Part shown: piece by piece, positions 1 through 9,459 of the stretch | Numbering within the stretch: position 1 is the stretch's first letter | Layout: every line of letters begins with the position of its first letter | Assembly: GCA_965261915.1 (NCBI GenBank) | Contig: CBDHDW010000004.1 | Coordinates: 1-64,000, forward strand | Source of the DNA: JAIBDK01 sp965261915 | GTDB taxonomy: Bacteria; Pseudomonadota; Gammaproteobacteria; Arenicellales; Poriferihabitantaceae | Length of the DNA: 64,000 bases | Reading direction: 5' to 3' | Made by a program: the position numbers and the translations under genes | Notes under the pieces: generated by a model | Seen by the model: the letters and a program-made list of their open reading frames with translations, nothing else | Databases searched by the model: none | Told to the model about the DNA's origin: nothing

Positions 1-50
1 CAACACACTGTCAAAAACACTGTCAAAAACATTTGGAACGGGTTGTGTTT

Positions 51-412
51 CGGTATATAGTCGAGAAATACGAGGTGCCGCTGGACAAATGCGCAACAAA
101 CTCGCAGCGGCCCTGGACGATGCAAAACAGGATGGAGGTAAAGCGCTGATGGGTACAATTGCAGAAACATTGGAAAAACGAGGTGAAGTCAGGGGGCTTG
201 CTGCCGGGGAAGCTCTGGGTCGCGAAAAAGGCAAAGCTGAAGGAATTGCTGAAGGCGAAGCCAAGTCGCTGATGCGGCTGCTGGTGAAGCGGTTTGGCCC
301 CCTGCCTGCGCCTGTGGTTGCACAGATCGCGGCTGGCAGCATTGAGGAACTGGATCGCGTACTTGATGCGCCGACGCTGGAAGCTGTCTTTGGAAAACGC
401 CGCGATCACTGA
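51..412 (+). pseudogene. Rpn/DUF4351 nuclease-family C-terminal remnant
   Basis: The reading frame matches the C-terminal third of the intact Rpn-family protein at 43001-44089: the segment around the phrase KALMGTIAET, the Gly/Ala/Glu-rich repeats, and the terminal DUF4351 helices (LMRLLVKRFGPLP, QIAAGSIEEL). The nuclease core is missing. The codons at about 51-88 (RYIVEKYEV) lie in a different frame from the open part that starts at ATG 89, so a frameshift separates them. Rpn proteins are PD-(D/E)XK recombination-promoting nucleases; this fragment cannot be catalytic. It is preceded by a short direct repeat of a motif also seen beside the ISNCY element near 46650. Confidence 0.75.
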
Positions 413-517
413 GGCGGACACCGATGCAGTCGCTTTGAACCACTCAAGCCGAAGCGCCTGAACCTATACATTTACAAATACAATCGCAGAAGAGAACTGA
501 TCAAAATGGAGCCCCTC

Positions 518-751
518 ATGTCTGATACCAGGTATAGTGAACGCATTGCCAGCATTGCCGCGCAACTGGCAAATTATATTGATGACAGCAACCATATGGC
601 CGAGGAAGAACGCGTGTCCAATGAGCTGCTGTCCGAACACATTCGTTATGCTGCGTCCGATAGAGCGATAGATGCGGCGGCAAAGGGATTGAACGCAAAG
701 CATGCGGCACAAAACCCTAAACTTGAACAATCTCCCGGGAGAGCCGATTAG
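518..751 (+). CDS. small hypothetical protein, about 77 aa
   Basis: Hydrophilic, largely helical small protein beginning MSDTRYSERIAS, with no signal peptide, membrane segment or motif I recognise. An in-frame ATG at 506 would add four residues. I prefer 518 because a GGAG at 508-511 lies six bases upstream. It stands alone between the Rpn remnant and the stress-protein gene. Function unknown; a real gene is plausible but not certain. Confidence 0.45.
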   Translation: MSDTRYSERIASIAAQLANYIDDSNHMAEEERVSNELLSEHIRYAASDRAIDAAAKGLNAKHAAQNPKLEQSPGRAD

Positions 752-770
752 AGCGTGTTGCTTTTGATCG

Positions 771-832
771 GTTTCTCGGGCATGAAATGCCCCGCTGGTT
801 GGCAGGGTCAACTGACCCGAGAAACTGCCAAC
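771..832 (+). promoter_or_regulatory. overlapping, mutually exclusive inverted repeats upstream of the usp gene
   Basis: Two alternative hairpins share bases. A perfect 10-bp pair joins GTTTCTCGGG (771-780) to CCCGAGAAAC (816-825). A second stem pairs 798-809 with 814-818 and 825-832 (GTTGGCAG with CTGCCAAC plus GGGTC with GACCC). They cannot form together. They lie 117 to 178 bases before the usp start codon. No clear U-run follows, so this may be an mRNA leader structure or a relic. Confidence 0.35.
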
Positions 833-948
833 CCAACGGGTTTCCGAGCAAATGGAAGACGCAGTACTTAAAATGCAATGAAGCTGTGCATTTCATTGAA
901 TGAGTTCAATAAAACGCAATACAGTCTAAACGACTAGAGGATAGCATT

Positions 949-1395
949 ATGTTTAAGAAAATCGTTGTGGGTCTGGATGGCTCCAAAGCATCCGAAGCCG
1001 GCCTGCGTTTGGCCTGCGATATGGCGCAGAAATACGAGGCCAAGCTGCATCTGGTGCACACACCGCAGATGGAAGCTGTCGCCTATGCCGCCATGGCACC
1101 CTGTATGGTCACTGTCACCCCTGTGCAAAACGAGCTGGATGCAGCGGGCGAGCGTGTGCTGGAGGCAGGTGAGGCCATGGCCAAAGACTGCGGATTATCA
1201 GCCGTTGAAACCCATTTGACCCATGGAAATGCCGCGGATGGGGTATTGGAGTGTGCCGAGAAATACGGGGCCGATCTGATTATCACCGGTCGGCGGGGTT
1301 TGGGCAGGGTTGCGTGTTTGTTGTTGGGCAGTACATCCCAGCGTATCAGCCACCTATCAAAATGCGCCTATATGTCCGTGGTGTGCCCCACCTGA
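949..1395 (+). CDS. universal stress protein, UspA family
   Basis: A 148-residue single-domain UspA protein, the usual family length. The N-terminal strand KKIVVGLDGSKAS is typical. The ATP-binding signature G-x2-G-x9-G-S is exact: Gly114, Gly117, Gly127 and Ser128. The ATP-binding type of Usp is cytosolic and linked to stasis, redox and respiratory stress; the precise role here is not shown. An AGAGG at 936-940 sits eight bases before the ATG and supports the start. It is monocistronic, with paired repeats upstream. Confidence 0.92.
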   Translation: MFKKIVVGLDGSKASEAGLRLACDMAQKYEAKLHLVHTPQMEAVAYAAMAPCMVTVTPVQNELDAAGERVLEAGEAMAKDCGLSAVETHLTHGNAADGVLECAEKYGADLIITGRRGLGRVACLLLGSTSQRISHLSKCAYMSVVCPT

Positions 1396-1578
1396 AAACC
1401 TGACAGATGGAAAGAGAGTACCCCCAAAGCGGGGGAGTTGCAGTTTGGGGGCTCGCTCCGGATAGGGGGTTAAATCCTATGGTAACGAGCGAACATCCCC
1501 GCCCCCGGACTAAAGCCCTACTGGATTCACACATTTCTTTTCAGCCAAATGATTTCAATGGGTTGCGAACCCACCGCG

Positions 1579-1721
1579 TTGGCCGCCCACCAATTCCCAC
1601 CGGTGAACGCAAGAGGCGGGTCAACCTGATGCTGGACCCTGACGTGATTGCAGAGCTCAAGGCAAAGGGCAATATGAGCGCAGAAGCAAACCAAATACCG
1701 AGGGATAAGCCGGGGCTCTGA
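1579..1721 (+). pseudogene. ribbon-helix-helix (CopG-like) fragment
   Basis: A segment reading VGRPPIPTGERKRRVNLMLD followed by PDVIAELKAKGNMSAEANQI resembles small DNA-binding antitoxin-like proteins with a short basic strand and two helices. No start codon fits the domain boundary; the open frame runs back to 1407 through unrelated sequence, and the C-terminus stops abruptly where IS21 debris begins. I read it as a truncated remnant. Confidence 0.4.
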
Positions 1722-1725
1722 AAGA

Positions 1726-1933
1726 TCACGTTTCTTTGATCTCCACGCCCTGCGTGGCAGCCACTGTGTAAGCATCAAGCCCGGGCCGCTTGATCGGTGC
1801 CGTCCGCCGATACCCAGGCGGTTCCGGGTACGCCAACATCTTCGCGACACTGTCCCGGCTGATCCCGGGCAATCTGACGCCCGCTCAACCTTTCCTCAAA
1901 GTGAGCGTGACGGACCTTCAAATACAAATCCAC
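1726..1933 (-). pseudogene. istA: IS21-family istA 5' fragment, frameshifted
   Basis: On the minus strand a GTG at 1933 opens a frame reading MDLYLKVRHAHFEERLSG then RQIARD. After a frameshift the sequence continues as GISRDSVAKMLAYPEPPGYR and RTAPIKRPGLDAY before a stop at 1726-1728. This is the N-terminal helix-turn-helix of the IS21 integrase IstA, normally about 500 residues, so only about 67 codons survive. Bases 1940-2040 look like the IS21 terminus with repeated motifs. Inactive. Confidence 0.75.
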
Positions 1934-2054
1934 GGGGAATATCCCCAAGCCCTCCCGAAAATAGAAAGGGCAAAAGTGGACGACTTTTACGCCGCCCGCA
2001 ACAGCACAACGCTGCCGCTACTAGGGGAATCGACTGAACAGAATCGAACACCAA

Positions 2055-2631
2055 TACGCATCTCATCTTGAAACCAGATTTCAAGAGGGATACCTTTTGG
2101 AAGGCTCTGGGTTATCTGGTCCAGCTCATCGGAGAAGTTTTTTTAAAAATCCGAAATTGCTTGAGGATCTTGCTTGGGGTGTTGAGGGCGCGCGCTGATG
2201 TGAGAAAACCCCATTTTATGCAGCAGGGCACCAACATGGCGCTCATGGTAATCCACTCCAAAGCGGGCTTTAATCTCCGCCTTAATGTCAATGCGCCGCC
2301 ATCGCACCACAGCGTCTTTCTCAAGATCAGGGCCGCGTTCTACAATCTCCGCCAACTCTTTCATCTGCGTTGCATCCAGCCGTGGTTTTGGACCCGAACC
2401 ACCGCGGTTTTTCAAGCCCTCAACGCCATCGGCATTGAAACGATGAACCCAGTCACACAAGATTTGTCGATCCATTCCCCCGAGTTTTGCGGCATGTGTT
2501 CTGTTCATACCTTCATAAATGGCCGCAATAGACAGAAGGCGGCGAACTTGCCGCGCATCTCCACAGGTTTTGGCTATTTTACGAAGTGCAGTGGCATCGT
2601 AATCACTGCGTAATGCTATTTTGGCAGGCAT
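2055..2631 (-). pseudogene. IS630-family transposase, truncated
   Basis: The first 162 codons (ATG at 2631) give an IS630 OrfA with two helix-turn-helix units (NRTHAAKLGGMDRQILCDWV, MKELAEIVERGP). Past a run of seven A at about 2138-2144 (minus strand) the OrfB frame begins and reaches the first catalytic Asp in WFQDEMRIG. It then breaks off near 2055 at the IS21 debris, so the other two catalytic acids are gone. It is related to, but clearly diverged from, the two intact IS630 copies further along. Confidence 0.8.
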
Positions 2632-2735
2632 GAGGAAGCTCCTTATCTGTTCAGCAATACTGAATCAGTGCGCAAATTTGGGAATCCCTAAACGCAAAGG
2701 TGAGTCACATTTAAACACCTCTGGTATGAGAAACG

Positions 2736-2951
2736 TTACGAAGGGCAAAAAAGTCCTTTGTCCGTCAACCAGAAACCACCGCGCCCCCGTTGGTGCAGCG
2801 TAACGCCCAACCTTTGCTCAAGAGCAGTTATGTGATTGCTGATCGTTGACTGGCTAATATTCAATTCGCCTTGAGCAGCAGTAAATCCGCCATTCTTTAC
2901 AACAGCTTCGAAGACCCTCAGCAGGCGAATATCTGATCCGGTAAATTTCAT
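2736..2951 (-). pseudogene. LysR-type regulator, HTH domain only
   Basis: Seventy-one codons contain a complete LysR winged HTH (IRLLRVFEAVVKNGGFTAA, ISQSTISNHITALEQRLG) and stop just after the wing at LTDKG. A full LysR protein is about 300 residues, so the effector domain is lost. The break coincides with a repeated sequence also found near 28.4 and 40.5 kb. Its ATG overlaps the stop codon of the upstream primase-helicase gene by four bases (ATGA), so the two were cotranscribed. Whether the HTH stub is still made is unknown. Confidence 0.75.
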
Positions 2952-5380
2952 TGCTTTGACTTTTGCCCGTTATCCCAAACAAGCGAAGACACAAAGTCGT
3001 ATCCAAGGTTTTTACAACCTGCAGTCCGCTTTTTTTGCATCCTTGATAACATCGGAACGCGCCCATCAACATAGTCGATAATGACTACATCGTCTTTGCC
3101 GTCGTGGGTCCGGTGAAGCCTGCCTGCATATTGTGCCAATGTCCCTCTCCAGGAAATCGGCATGGCCAAAAACAAGGTATCAAGACGAGCGTCATCAAAC
3201 CCCTCTCCCAGATACCGCCCAGTCGCAATGATAAGACGTTCTTCAGAAATGGGCAGATTCTTTAGTTTGTCGTATGCGTCTCGGCGTTGCTTCACCCCCA
3301 TTCCGCCCTGCAAAACGATAATATTTTTGGCAAATCCAATGAATCGCTTCGCGAAATGCTCTACATGCTCTCGTCGTTCGGTTAATAAAACTGGAGATCG
3401 GCCAGCATCCAGAGACTTGAGTACATCATCAAAGATTAGATCGTTTCGGGCTTCGTCCTGAGCTAATTTCTCGTAAATTGATTGGATAGAGTGAGGCCCG
3501 CCAGTGTCCACCAAGCTAAATTCAGTGTGGCGTAGAAAATAATGGTGGTTGAAGTTTCGCTTTGCCGCTTCTTCTTTTGCATCGACACGAAATCTGATCG
3601 GCCCACATTGCATAAATATGATCGGATGATGACCATCTTTACGAAACGGTGTGGCCGTGAGGCCTAGAAAATACTTCGCTTTGCTTCGACGCGCGACAAG
3701 CTCAAAGCTTACAGCGGATATGTGATGGCACTCATCAACAATCACCTGCCCGTAATCTGCAACGCAGTCGTCAACCTTTCCCTGCTTCACCAGACTCTGA
3801 ATAATGGCGACATCAATTTGACCGGAAAGTTTTCGCTTACCTGCGCCCAAATGCCCAATTTTGATATGTTCGGTGTCTAGAAACGTGTCCAGCCGCGCCA
3901 ACCACTGATCAAGAAGCTGTCTACGATGCACCAAAATCAATGTATTGATCCCACGTTCCGCAATCAAGGACGCCGCCAGTACGGTTTTCCCAAACCCTGT
4001 GGTTGCCGATAAAACACCAGTGTATTCTGCGAGCAGAGCCTTCTGCGCCGCTCTCTGTTTGTCGGTCAATTGCCCGGTGAACGCCGTTTGTATTCTTTCG
4101 CCAAGAAATCTTTCATCTTTGATCAATAGCTCAACACCCAGAGACTGGGTTAGCTCCCGAAGATCTGGAAACACACCCCGTGGAAGGGCAAGATGTAATG
4201 GGAAGTCCTCTGTGCATGCAATAATGCGCGGTTTTCCGAAGGTCGGAAACCGCATGGCCTGGGCACGATAGAACTCTGGGTTTTGAAATGCTGCCAATCT
4301 CAAGATATCATTTCTAAGCGAGGGTGGCAGCCCAGCCTTGGCGATATATATCTGATCACTGACTACAACAGCCAACTGTTTTGGGAGTTTTTCTGAAGTC
4401 TCTCGTTTCCGGTGGGGTCGGGATGGCGATAGTACCCATGGAGTTTTTGCAAACTCATCATCTTCTGGAAAAGGCAAACTAATAAGGTGGTTTGCGCTTT
4501 TCGCTTCAGAGATCAAAGTGTTTAGCCGCTTAGGTGAAATGCGCTCGACAGAGCTCAGCAATGCCCACTGATCTGGATACGGTTTGAGAGATGCATCCAA
4601 AAACACACTATTGCCGTACCCACGTGGCGTATTCTGCAATGGCAAGGCGATGAGATTTCCCAACCCGCCTTTCGGTAAAGTATCCTGGCTTGGAAATAGG
4701 CGATCATAAGACGCAAAGCCTAATTCGGGGTGACTGTCCATCGTTTTTGTCAACAAATAGGTCCCAAGCTGACGAGCATCAGCAGCGGGCACTGCATTAG
4801 CAAAGAAGAACCAAACGTGTGCTCCATTTCCCGAGCGGGATCTTTCAACGTAGGCAGGAACTTGAAGGTTATCACAGGTTTTTATAAAGGCAGTAACATC
4901 TGCCTCCCAATGTTCCTTGTCAAAATCTGCCGCCAGAAACCAGCATGTTTCATCTTGCAACATGGGATAAACACCTACGCAGAATGGACGATGTCTGGCG
5001 TCGCGTCCAGTTAGATGAAAGCGGATTATCTCATCCGTGACGGGCAGAAAGGCTTTATGTTCGCAAGAGCTGCATTTTACACGGGGTTTATTACACAGAC
5101 CTCTTACCCATTCATTTCCACAGGAAATTGCATATCCAGACTTTGAAGTTTTGGAGCTTTCCCAACGGATGGGAAAGATGTCAGCGCGACCTTTGAAGAG
5201 GCTACGAAAAAGCCGGATTTTAGCCTCAACACTCATACCGGGTGGGTCGAATATTTCGGGCTGTACGGCTAAGTTCAATTTTTCCAGTTCCTCCAATTGG
5301 ACTTTCAAACCTGCCCGCTCTACGTCAAGCGCGGCCAAACGGGATTGGAGTTTTGCTATTCTTTGGATATGTGTTTCCAA
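2948..5380 (-). CDS. TOTE-type primase-helicase (AEP domain plus SF2 helicase)
   Basis: An 810-residue fusion. Residues 1-40 are coiled coil. A Cys cluster (C87, C96, C103, C106) looks like a zinc knuckle. Residues 130-270 are an archaeo-eukaryotic primase domain with the DxD pair D152/D154, H188 in GAHVW and D226 in DRLFP. Residues 435-810 are an SF2 helicase: Walker A ATTGFGKT (459-466), DECHH (549-553), TATP (575-578) and QYAGRLHR (750-757). This AEP-helicase pairing is the core of TOTE conflict systems; a defence-like role is known for the family only by inference. The start is TTG: an in-frame stop lies just upstream and the first ATG would delete residues 1-48. A C-terminal nuclease typical of some members is not evident. 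It overlaps the LysR stub downstream. Confidence 0.82.
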   Translation of the reverse strand: METHIQRIAKLQSRLAALDVERAGLKVQLEELEKLNLAVQPEIFDPPGMSVEAKIRLFRSLFKGRADIFPIRWESSKTSKSGYAISCGNEWVRGLCNKPRVKCSSCEHKAFLPVTDEIIRFHLTGRDARHRPFCVGVYPMLQDETCWFLAADFDKEHWEADVTAFIKTCDNLQVPAYVERSRSGNGAHVWFFFANAVPAADARQLGTYLLTKTMDSHPELGFASYDRLFPSQDTLPKGGLGNLIALPLQNTPRGYGNSVFLDASLKPYPDQWALLSSVERISPKRLNTLISEAKSANHLISLPFPEDDEFAKTPWVLSPSRPHRKRETSEKLPKQLAVVVSDQIYIAKAGLPPSLRNDILRLAAFQNPEFYRAQAMRFPTFGKPRIIACTEDFPLHLALPRGVFPDLRELTQSLGVELLIKDERFLGERIQTAFTGQLTDKQRAAQKALLAEYTGVLSATTGFGKTVLAASLIAERGINTLILVHRRQLLDQWLARLDTFLDTEHIKIGHLGAGKRKLSGQIDVAIIQSLVKQGKVDDCVADYGQVIVDECHHISAVSFELVARRSKAKYFLGLTATPFRKDGHHPIIFMQCGPIRFRVDAKEEAAKRNFNHHYFLRHTEFSLVDTGGPHSIQSIYEKLAQDEARNDLIFDDVLKSLDAGRSPVLLTERREHVEHFAKRFIGFAKNIIVLQGGMGVKQRRDAYDKLKNLPISEERLIIATGRYLGEGFDDARLDTLFLAMPISWRGTLAQYAGRLHRTHDGKDDVVIIDYVDGRVPMLSRMQKKRTAGCKNLGYDFVSSLVWDNGQKSKQ

Positions 5381-5562
5381 ATCGTCTCAAATGCCTTTTG
5401 CATCTCGCAGGTTTCAGGACGGCTTCTATAAAGGTCAGCCTACTCATGAATTATCCAGTTTTTAGATGCGGATCAACTCTATTGAGCAAGGCAAGTGAAC
5501 CGCCCCTTGTTTGTCAGAGGGTAAAACCCTCAAAGGATAACAGACCGTGTGAAAACTATTCC

Positions 5563-6849
5563 TCATGTATATGTTTCGATTGCCAACTCTGGGTGTTGTT
5601 TACGCTCTATCTTGCGGATTGCTAAATGCATCCAGAGAGTTGAAACCGCAACCAGCACGAACAGCAATATGAAGGGTGCAGTCCAGATCCCTGTTGCATC
5701 CAGCAGAATTCCGAAGGCGATTGGCAAGAAAAAACCGCCAAGCCCGCCGATCATGCCGACCAACCCGCCAACCGAACCGACGTGATCCGGGTAGTAATTC
5801 GGGATGTGTTTGTAGACAGCCGCCATGCCCAGGCTCATCACAAAACCAAGGATCACACTGAGGGCGACAAACACGCTTAGCGAAATGCTGATTTCAAATT
5901 CAATTGTTCCGTTGATACCGTAAATGGTGTAGTGGCTACTCGGATATGACATGACAAAAAAAACACAGAGAGACGCATAAAACGTTGCGTAAATCACAAT
6001 ACGTGCGCCCCACTTGTCCGATATCCAGCCCCCCAGAGCGCGAAAGATCGATCCAGGCAATGCGTAAAGACCTGCCAGGCCCCCAGCGGTGGTCAGTTCC
6101 AGCCCATAGGCACCGACATAGTAGCGCGGAAGAAAGGATGCGAGCGCCACGAAAGCCCCGAACACAAAGAAATAGTAGATCGAAAACCGCCAGACCTGCG
6201 CGTTTTTAAGTGGCGCAAGTTGCTGGGCAAGAGAGGTATGTTTTGCATAGGATGTCTGACGGCGCGTGTGTTCTGGGTCAGGTTTGGCAAAGGCATAAAA
6301 CAACATAGCCGTGATCGCCAACACTACCGCATAGACCTGCGCCGTGCCTTGCCAACCCAAAGCAACAACCAGAAACGGAGCAGCAAAGTTTGTGACCGCT
6401 GCACCCACGTTGCCAACTCCAAAAAAACCGAGCGCCGTTCCTTGGCTGTTATTCTCGAACCAACGCGACACATATGCAATACCGATGATGAACGATCCGC
6501 CTGCTAACCCCAATCCAAGTGCAACCAATAGAAGCATCTCATAGCTCTGCACCGTAGTCAGCATCCAGACAGCTACCGCAGTGACCAACATTTGCAGGGG
6601 AAACACAATCCGGGCGCCGAATTGTTCTGTCCAGATGCCCAGAAACATCCGGCTGATTGACCCGGTTAAAATCGGCGTTGCCACCAGAAGGCCAAATTGG
6701 GTATCTGTCAGACTCAAATCCTGCTTGATCTGGATGCCTATGATTGAAAAAATAGTCCAAACGGCAAAGCAAACTGTAAAGGCAAAAGTGCTGAGGCCTA
6801 GTGCCCGGTATTGATCTGCGCGTGCGTAACTACCCATTGATTTTCCCAT
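5563..6849 (-). CDS. narK: nitrate/nitrite transporter, MFS NarK/NasA family
   Basis: A 428-residue polytopic protein with about 12 hydrophobic segments. It carries the family motif RMFLGIWTEQFGAR and two Gly-rich nitrate-porter signatures (GLGLAGGSFIIG near residue 110 and GGLVGMIGGLGGFF near 370). Last gene of the nirBD-nasA-narK operon. Its ATG directly follows the nasA TGA with no gap. A second ATG four codons in has a slightly better GGGA ahead of it. It should import nitrate, and possibly export nitrite, for the assimilatory reductases upstream. Confidence 0.92.
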   Translation of the reverse strand: MGKSMGSYARADQYRALGLSTFAFTVCFAVWTIFSIIGIQIKQDLSLTDTQFGLLVATPILTGSISRMFLGIWTEQFGARIVFPLQMLVTAVAVWMLTTVQSYEMLLLVALGLGLAGGSFIIGIAYVSRWFENNSQGTALGFFGVGNVGAAVTNFAAPFLVVALGWQGTAQVYAVVLAITAMLFYAFAKPDPEHTRRQTSYAKHTSLAQQLAPLKNAQVWRFSIYYFFVFGAFVALASFLPRYYVGAYGLELTTAGGLAGLYALPGSIFRALGGWISDKWGARIVIYATFYASLCVFFVMSYPSSHYTIYGINGTIEFEISISLSVFVALSVILGFVMSLGMAAVYKHIPNYYPDHVGSVGGLVGMIGGLGGFFLPIAFGILLDATGIWTAPFILLFVLVAVSTLWMHLAIRKIERKQHPELAIETYT

Positions 6850-9459
6850 TCATTCTGCTGCTGCCAATATTGGTGTGGTGTCGATCAGGGTCTGCAATTC
6901 CGGTTTGCATGAGCCACAATTTGTGCCTGCGGCGGTGCCGTTGCCCAGTTCGACCAATGTCGTGGTGCCATTTCTGATGGAGCGCCGTATTGTATTGATG
7001 CCCACGTTGAAACATGCACAAATCGTGCGTCCAGGATCGGGTTGACCAGAGACAGACAATCCAGCTAGCGCCGTGAGGGCAAGCTCATTGCTGTTCATCC
7101 GCGAAATGGCCAGTTGGCGCATCACCTCAATTGGATTGGGCGCGGCGAAAAACAGGCCTTTCAACACAGAGCCCTCGTGGATAGCCACGCGTACAATGCC
7201 TTTTGCGGTATCGCTCATCAGGCTGGCGCGCCCTGCATCAAGGTTCAGCACCCGGCGCGCCTGATGTTCCCAGTCATCATAAATGGTCGTTCCGGCCAGC
7301 TCACAACTCCAGCCGTTTTGTGTACGCGCTACGGCGCTATAGGCTACATCAGGCTGAATCTGCGCAACGGAAGCGGCGAACCCGTACCAAAGCGCATTGA
7401 AACGCCGCAAGTGAACGCGGCTTCCCTTGAGTGCGGGTTGCCCCGAGATGGGATCCGTTATGCCCATGGTCAGGGCATTTACCCGCCCGGAAGATGTGTT
7501 CGATCCGCTCCAGTGCATCGGCACGAAAATGCCTCCACGCGGGGTACCGTTGGTTATGGTTGCCCGGACCACCGCCCGACCTTGCGGCGAGGCGATCTCA
7601 AGTAATTCACCAGACAACAGGCCAAGCGCACACGCATCATCAGGGTTTATTTCGGCGAAAGGTTCTGTCAGGTGTTGGTTCAGACGCGGAGATTTCCCGC
7701 TGCGCGTCATGGTGTGCCATTGATCGCGGATGCGTCCAGTGTTCAGATGAAAGGTGCCTGAGGGTTGCACCATCTCGGGCACAGGTGAGACGGGCACCAT
7801 GCGCGCTCTGCGGTCCGCATGATAAAATCTGCCGTTTGCAAAGAAACGCTCGGTCGTGGGGTTGCCGTCTGCAACCGGCCACTTCACAGGCTTCAGGTCC
7901 ATGTATTCATCGTCACTGATGGTGGCCAGCCCGCTGATATCAAAATCGCACCCAAAGGCCGCAGCCCGCCCGGACAACGCCGCGTATTCCCGAAAAATAT
8001 CGGCTGGTGAGGAATAGCTGAACGCCTTCGCCCATCCCATACGCTGCGCCACACCGCAGATAATCTGCCAGTCAGGCAGGGCCATCCCCGGGGCAGGCAG
8101 AAAGCCGCGTTGCAGACTGATACGGCGTTCGGAATTGGTGACGGTTCCGGTCTTTTCGCCCCAAGCGGTGGCGGGCAGTTGGACATGGGTCAAAATACTG
8201 GTGTCGGTTTCTTCGGCGACTTCAGACACGACACTGAAGGCGACGTTCCTGATCGCACGCGCGACGGCATCCGCGTCCGGCATTGAAACCGCAGGGTTTG
8301 TTCCCATGATCCACAACGCCTTGATTTTTCCGGCTTCACAGGCGTAAAACAGATCAACGGCTTTCAATCCGGCTTGTGTGCAGATTGTAGGCGATTGCCA
8401 GACGTTCTGCACTGTCTGGCGGTGGTCGGGGTTCTCGATATCCAGATGACAGGCCAGCATATTTGCCAACCCGCCCACTTCGCGCCCGCCCATGGCGTTG
8501 GGTTGCCCTGTCACCGAAAACGGCCCCATACCGGGTCTGCCGACCCGTCCGGTGGCCAGATGACAGTTGATAATTGCATTCACTTTGTCGGTGCCGCCGA
8601 TCGACTGGTTTACACCTTGCGAAAAGACCGTCACCACCTTTTCAGAACCGATCCATAGGTCATGAAAGTGGCGTATTTCATCTGTGCCAAGCCCGGTTTC
8701 TGTGGGGTTTACCGCCGTGGCTGCGTCAAGGGTCTGTTGAAATCCAGTGACATGTGCCCTGACATAGTCCTGATCAACCGCTCCCCGCTGATTGATCGCA
8801 ACCAAAAGGCTGTTGAACAGCACGGTATCCCCGTCAGGACGAATAGCCAAATGCAGATAGGAGGCATCAGAGCTGGCGGTGGAACGCGGATCAATGGTAA
8901 TAATCTTTAGATACGGGCGTTCCGATTTTGCCGCTAAGATGCGTTGAAATAACACAGGATGGCACCAGGCCATGTTTGAACCGACCAATACAATGACATC
9001 GGCTTGGTCTAGGTCTGCATAGGTTCCCGGCACAGTATCGCTGCCAAACGCGCGCTTGTGACCAGCCACGGTTGAAGCCATGCACAGCCGCGAATTGGTG
9101 TCAATATTGGCCGCGCCGATAAAGCCTTTCATCAGCTTGTTTGCGACGTAGTAATCCTCGCTCAGCAGTTGGCCCGATACATAAAAAGCGACGCTATCCG
9201 GGCCATGATCGCGAATGGCCGCTGTGAATTTTGTGGCCACCAGATCCAACGCCTCATCCCAACTGACGTCTGCGCCGCCGATCCGGGGCTCCAACAGCCG
9301 ACCCTCCAGATCGAGTGTCTCGCCCAACGCAGCCCCTTTTGAACAAAGCCGCCCAAAGTTTGACGGATGTTCCGGGTCGCCCTTGATCGTTCCGTCTGGC
9401 GAGGCCAGCAATCCGCACCCAACGCCGCAATAAGGGCAGGTTGTGCAGACGGTAATCAT
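6850..9459 (-). CDS. nasA: assimilatory nitrate reductase, catalytic molybdopterin subunit
   Basis: An 869-residue cytoplasmic bis-MGD oxidoreductase that reduces nitrate to nitrite. The N-terminal [4Fe-4S] site is C8-x2-C11-x3-C15 with C39. The body contains MGD-binding stretches such as NSRLCMASTVAG and the molydopterin-dinucleotide domain near residues 560-690. The C-terminus ends in a BFD-like [2Fe-2S] segment (CACFNV and TNCGSC), as in NasA-type rather than NarB-type enzymes. No signal peptide is present. Its start overlaps the nirD stop by four bases, so translation is coupled. Confidence 0.95.
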   Translation of the reverse strand: MITVCTTCPYCGVGCGLLASPDGTIKGDPEHPSNFGRLCSKGAALGETLDLEGRLLEPRIGGADVSWDEALDLVATKFTAAIRDHGPDSVAFYVSGQLLSEDYYVANKLMKGFIGAANIDTNSRLCMASTVAGHKRAFGSDTVPGTYADLDQADVIVLVGSNMAWCHPVLFQRILAAKSERPYLKIITIDPRSTASSDASYLHLAIRPDGDTVLFNSLLVAINQRGAVDQDYVRAHVTGFQQTLDAATAVNPTETGLGTDEIRHFHDLWIGSEKVVTVFSQGVNQSIGGTDKVNAIINCHLATGRVGRPGMGPFSVTGQPNAMGGREVGGLANMLACHLDIENPDHRQTVQNVWQSPTICTQAGLKAVDLFYACEAGKIKALWIMGTNPAVSMPDADAVARAIRNVAFSVVSEVAEETDTSILTHVQLPATAWGEKTGTVTNSERRISLQRGFLPAPGMALPDWQIICGVAQRMGWAKAFSYSSPADIFREYAALSGRAAAFGCDFDISGLATISDDEYMDLKPVKWPVADGNPTTERFFANGRFYHADRRARMVPVSPVPEMVQPSGTFHLNTGRIRDQWHTMTRSGKSPRLNQHLTEPFAEINPDDACALGLLSGELLEIASPQGRAVVRATITNGTPRGGIFVPMHWSGSNTSSGRVNALTMGITDPISGQPALKGSRVHLRRFNALWYGFAASVAQIQPDVAYSAVARTQNGWSCELAGTTIYDDWEHQARRVLNLDAGRASLMSDTAKGIVRVAIHEGSVLKGLFFAAPNPIEVMRQLAISRMNSNELALTALAGLSVSGQPDPGRTICACFNVGINTIRRSIRNGTTTLVELGNGTAAGTNCGSCKPELQTLIDTTPILAAAE

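Noticed and set aside
1400..1530. G/C-rich inverted repeats after the usp gene as a terminator or RNA gene
   Set aside because: Stems are short, there is no T-run, and the sequence does not resemble a known RNA.
5037..5465. Long plus-strand open frame over the start of the primase-helicase gene
   Set aside because: It is antisense to strongly supported helicase-gene codons and has no domain or ribosome site.
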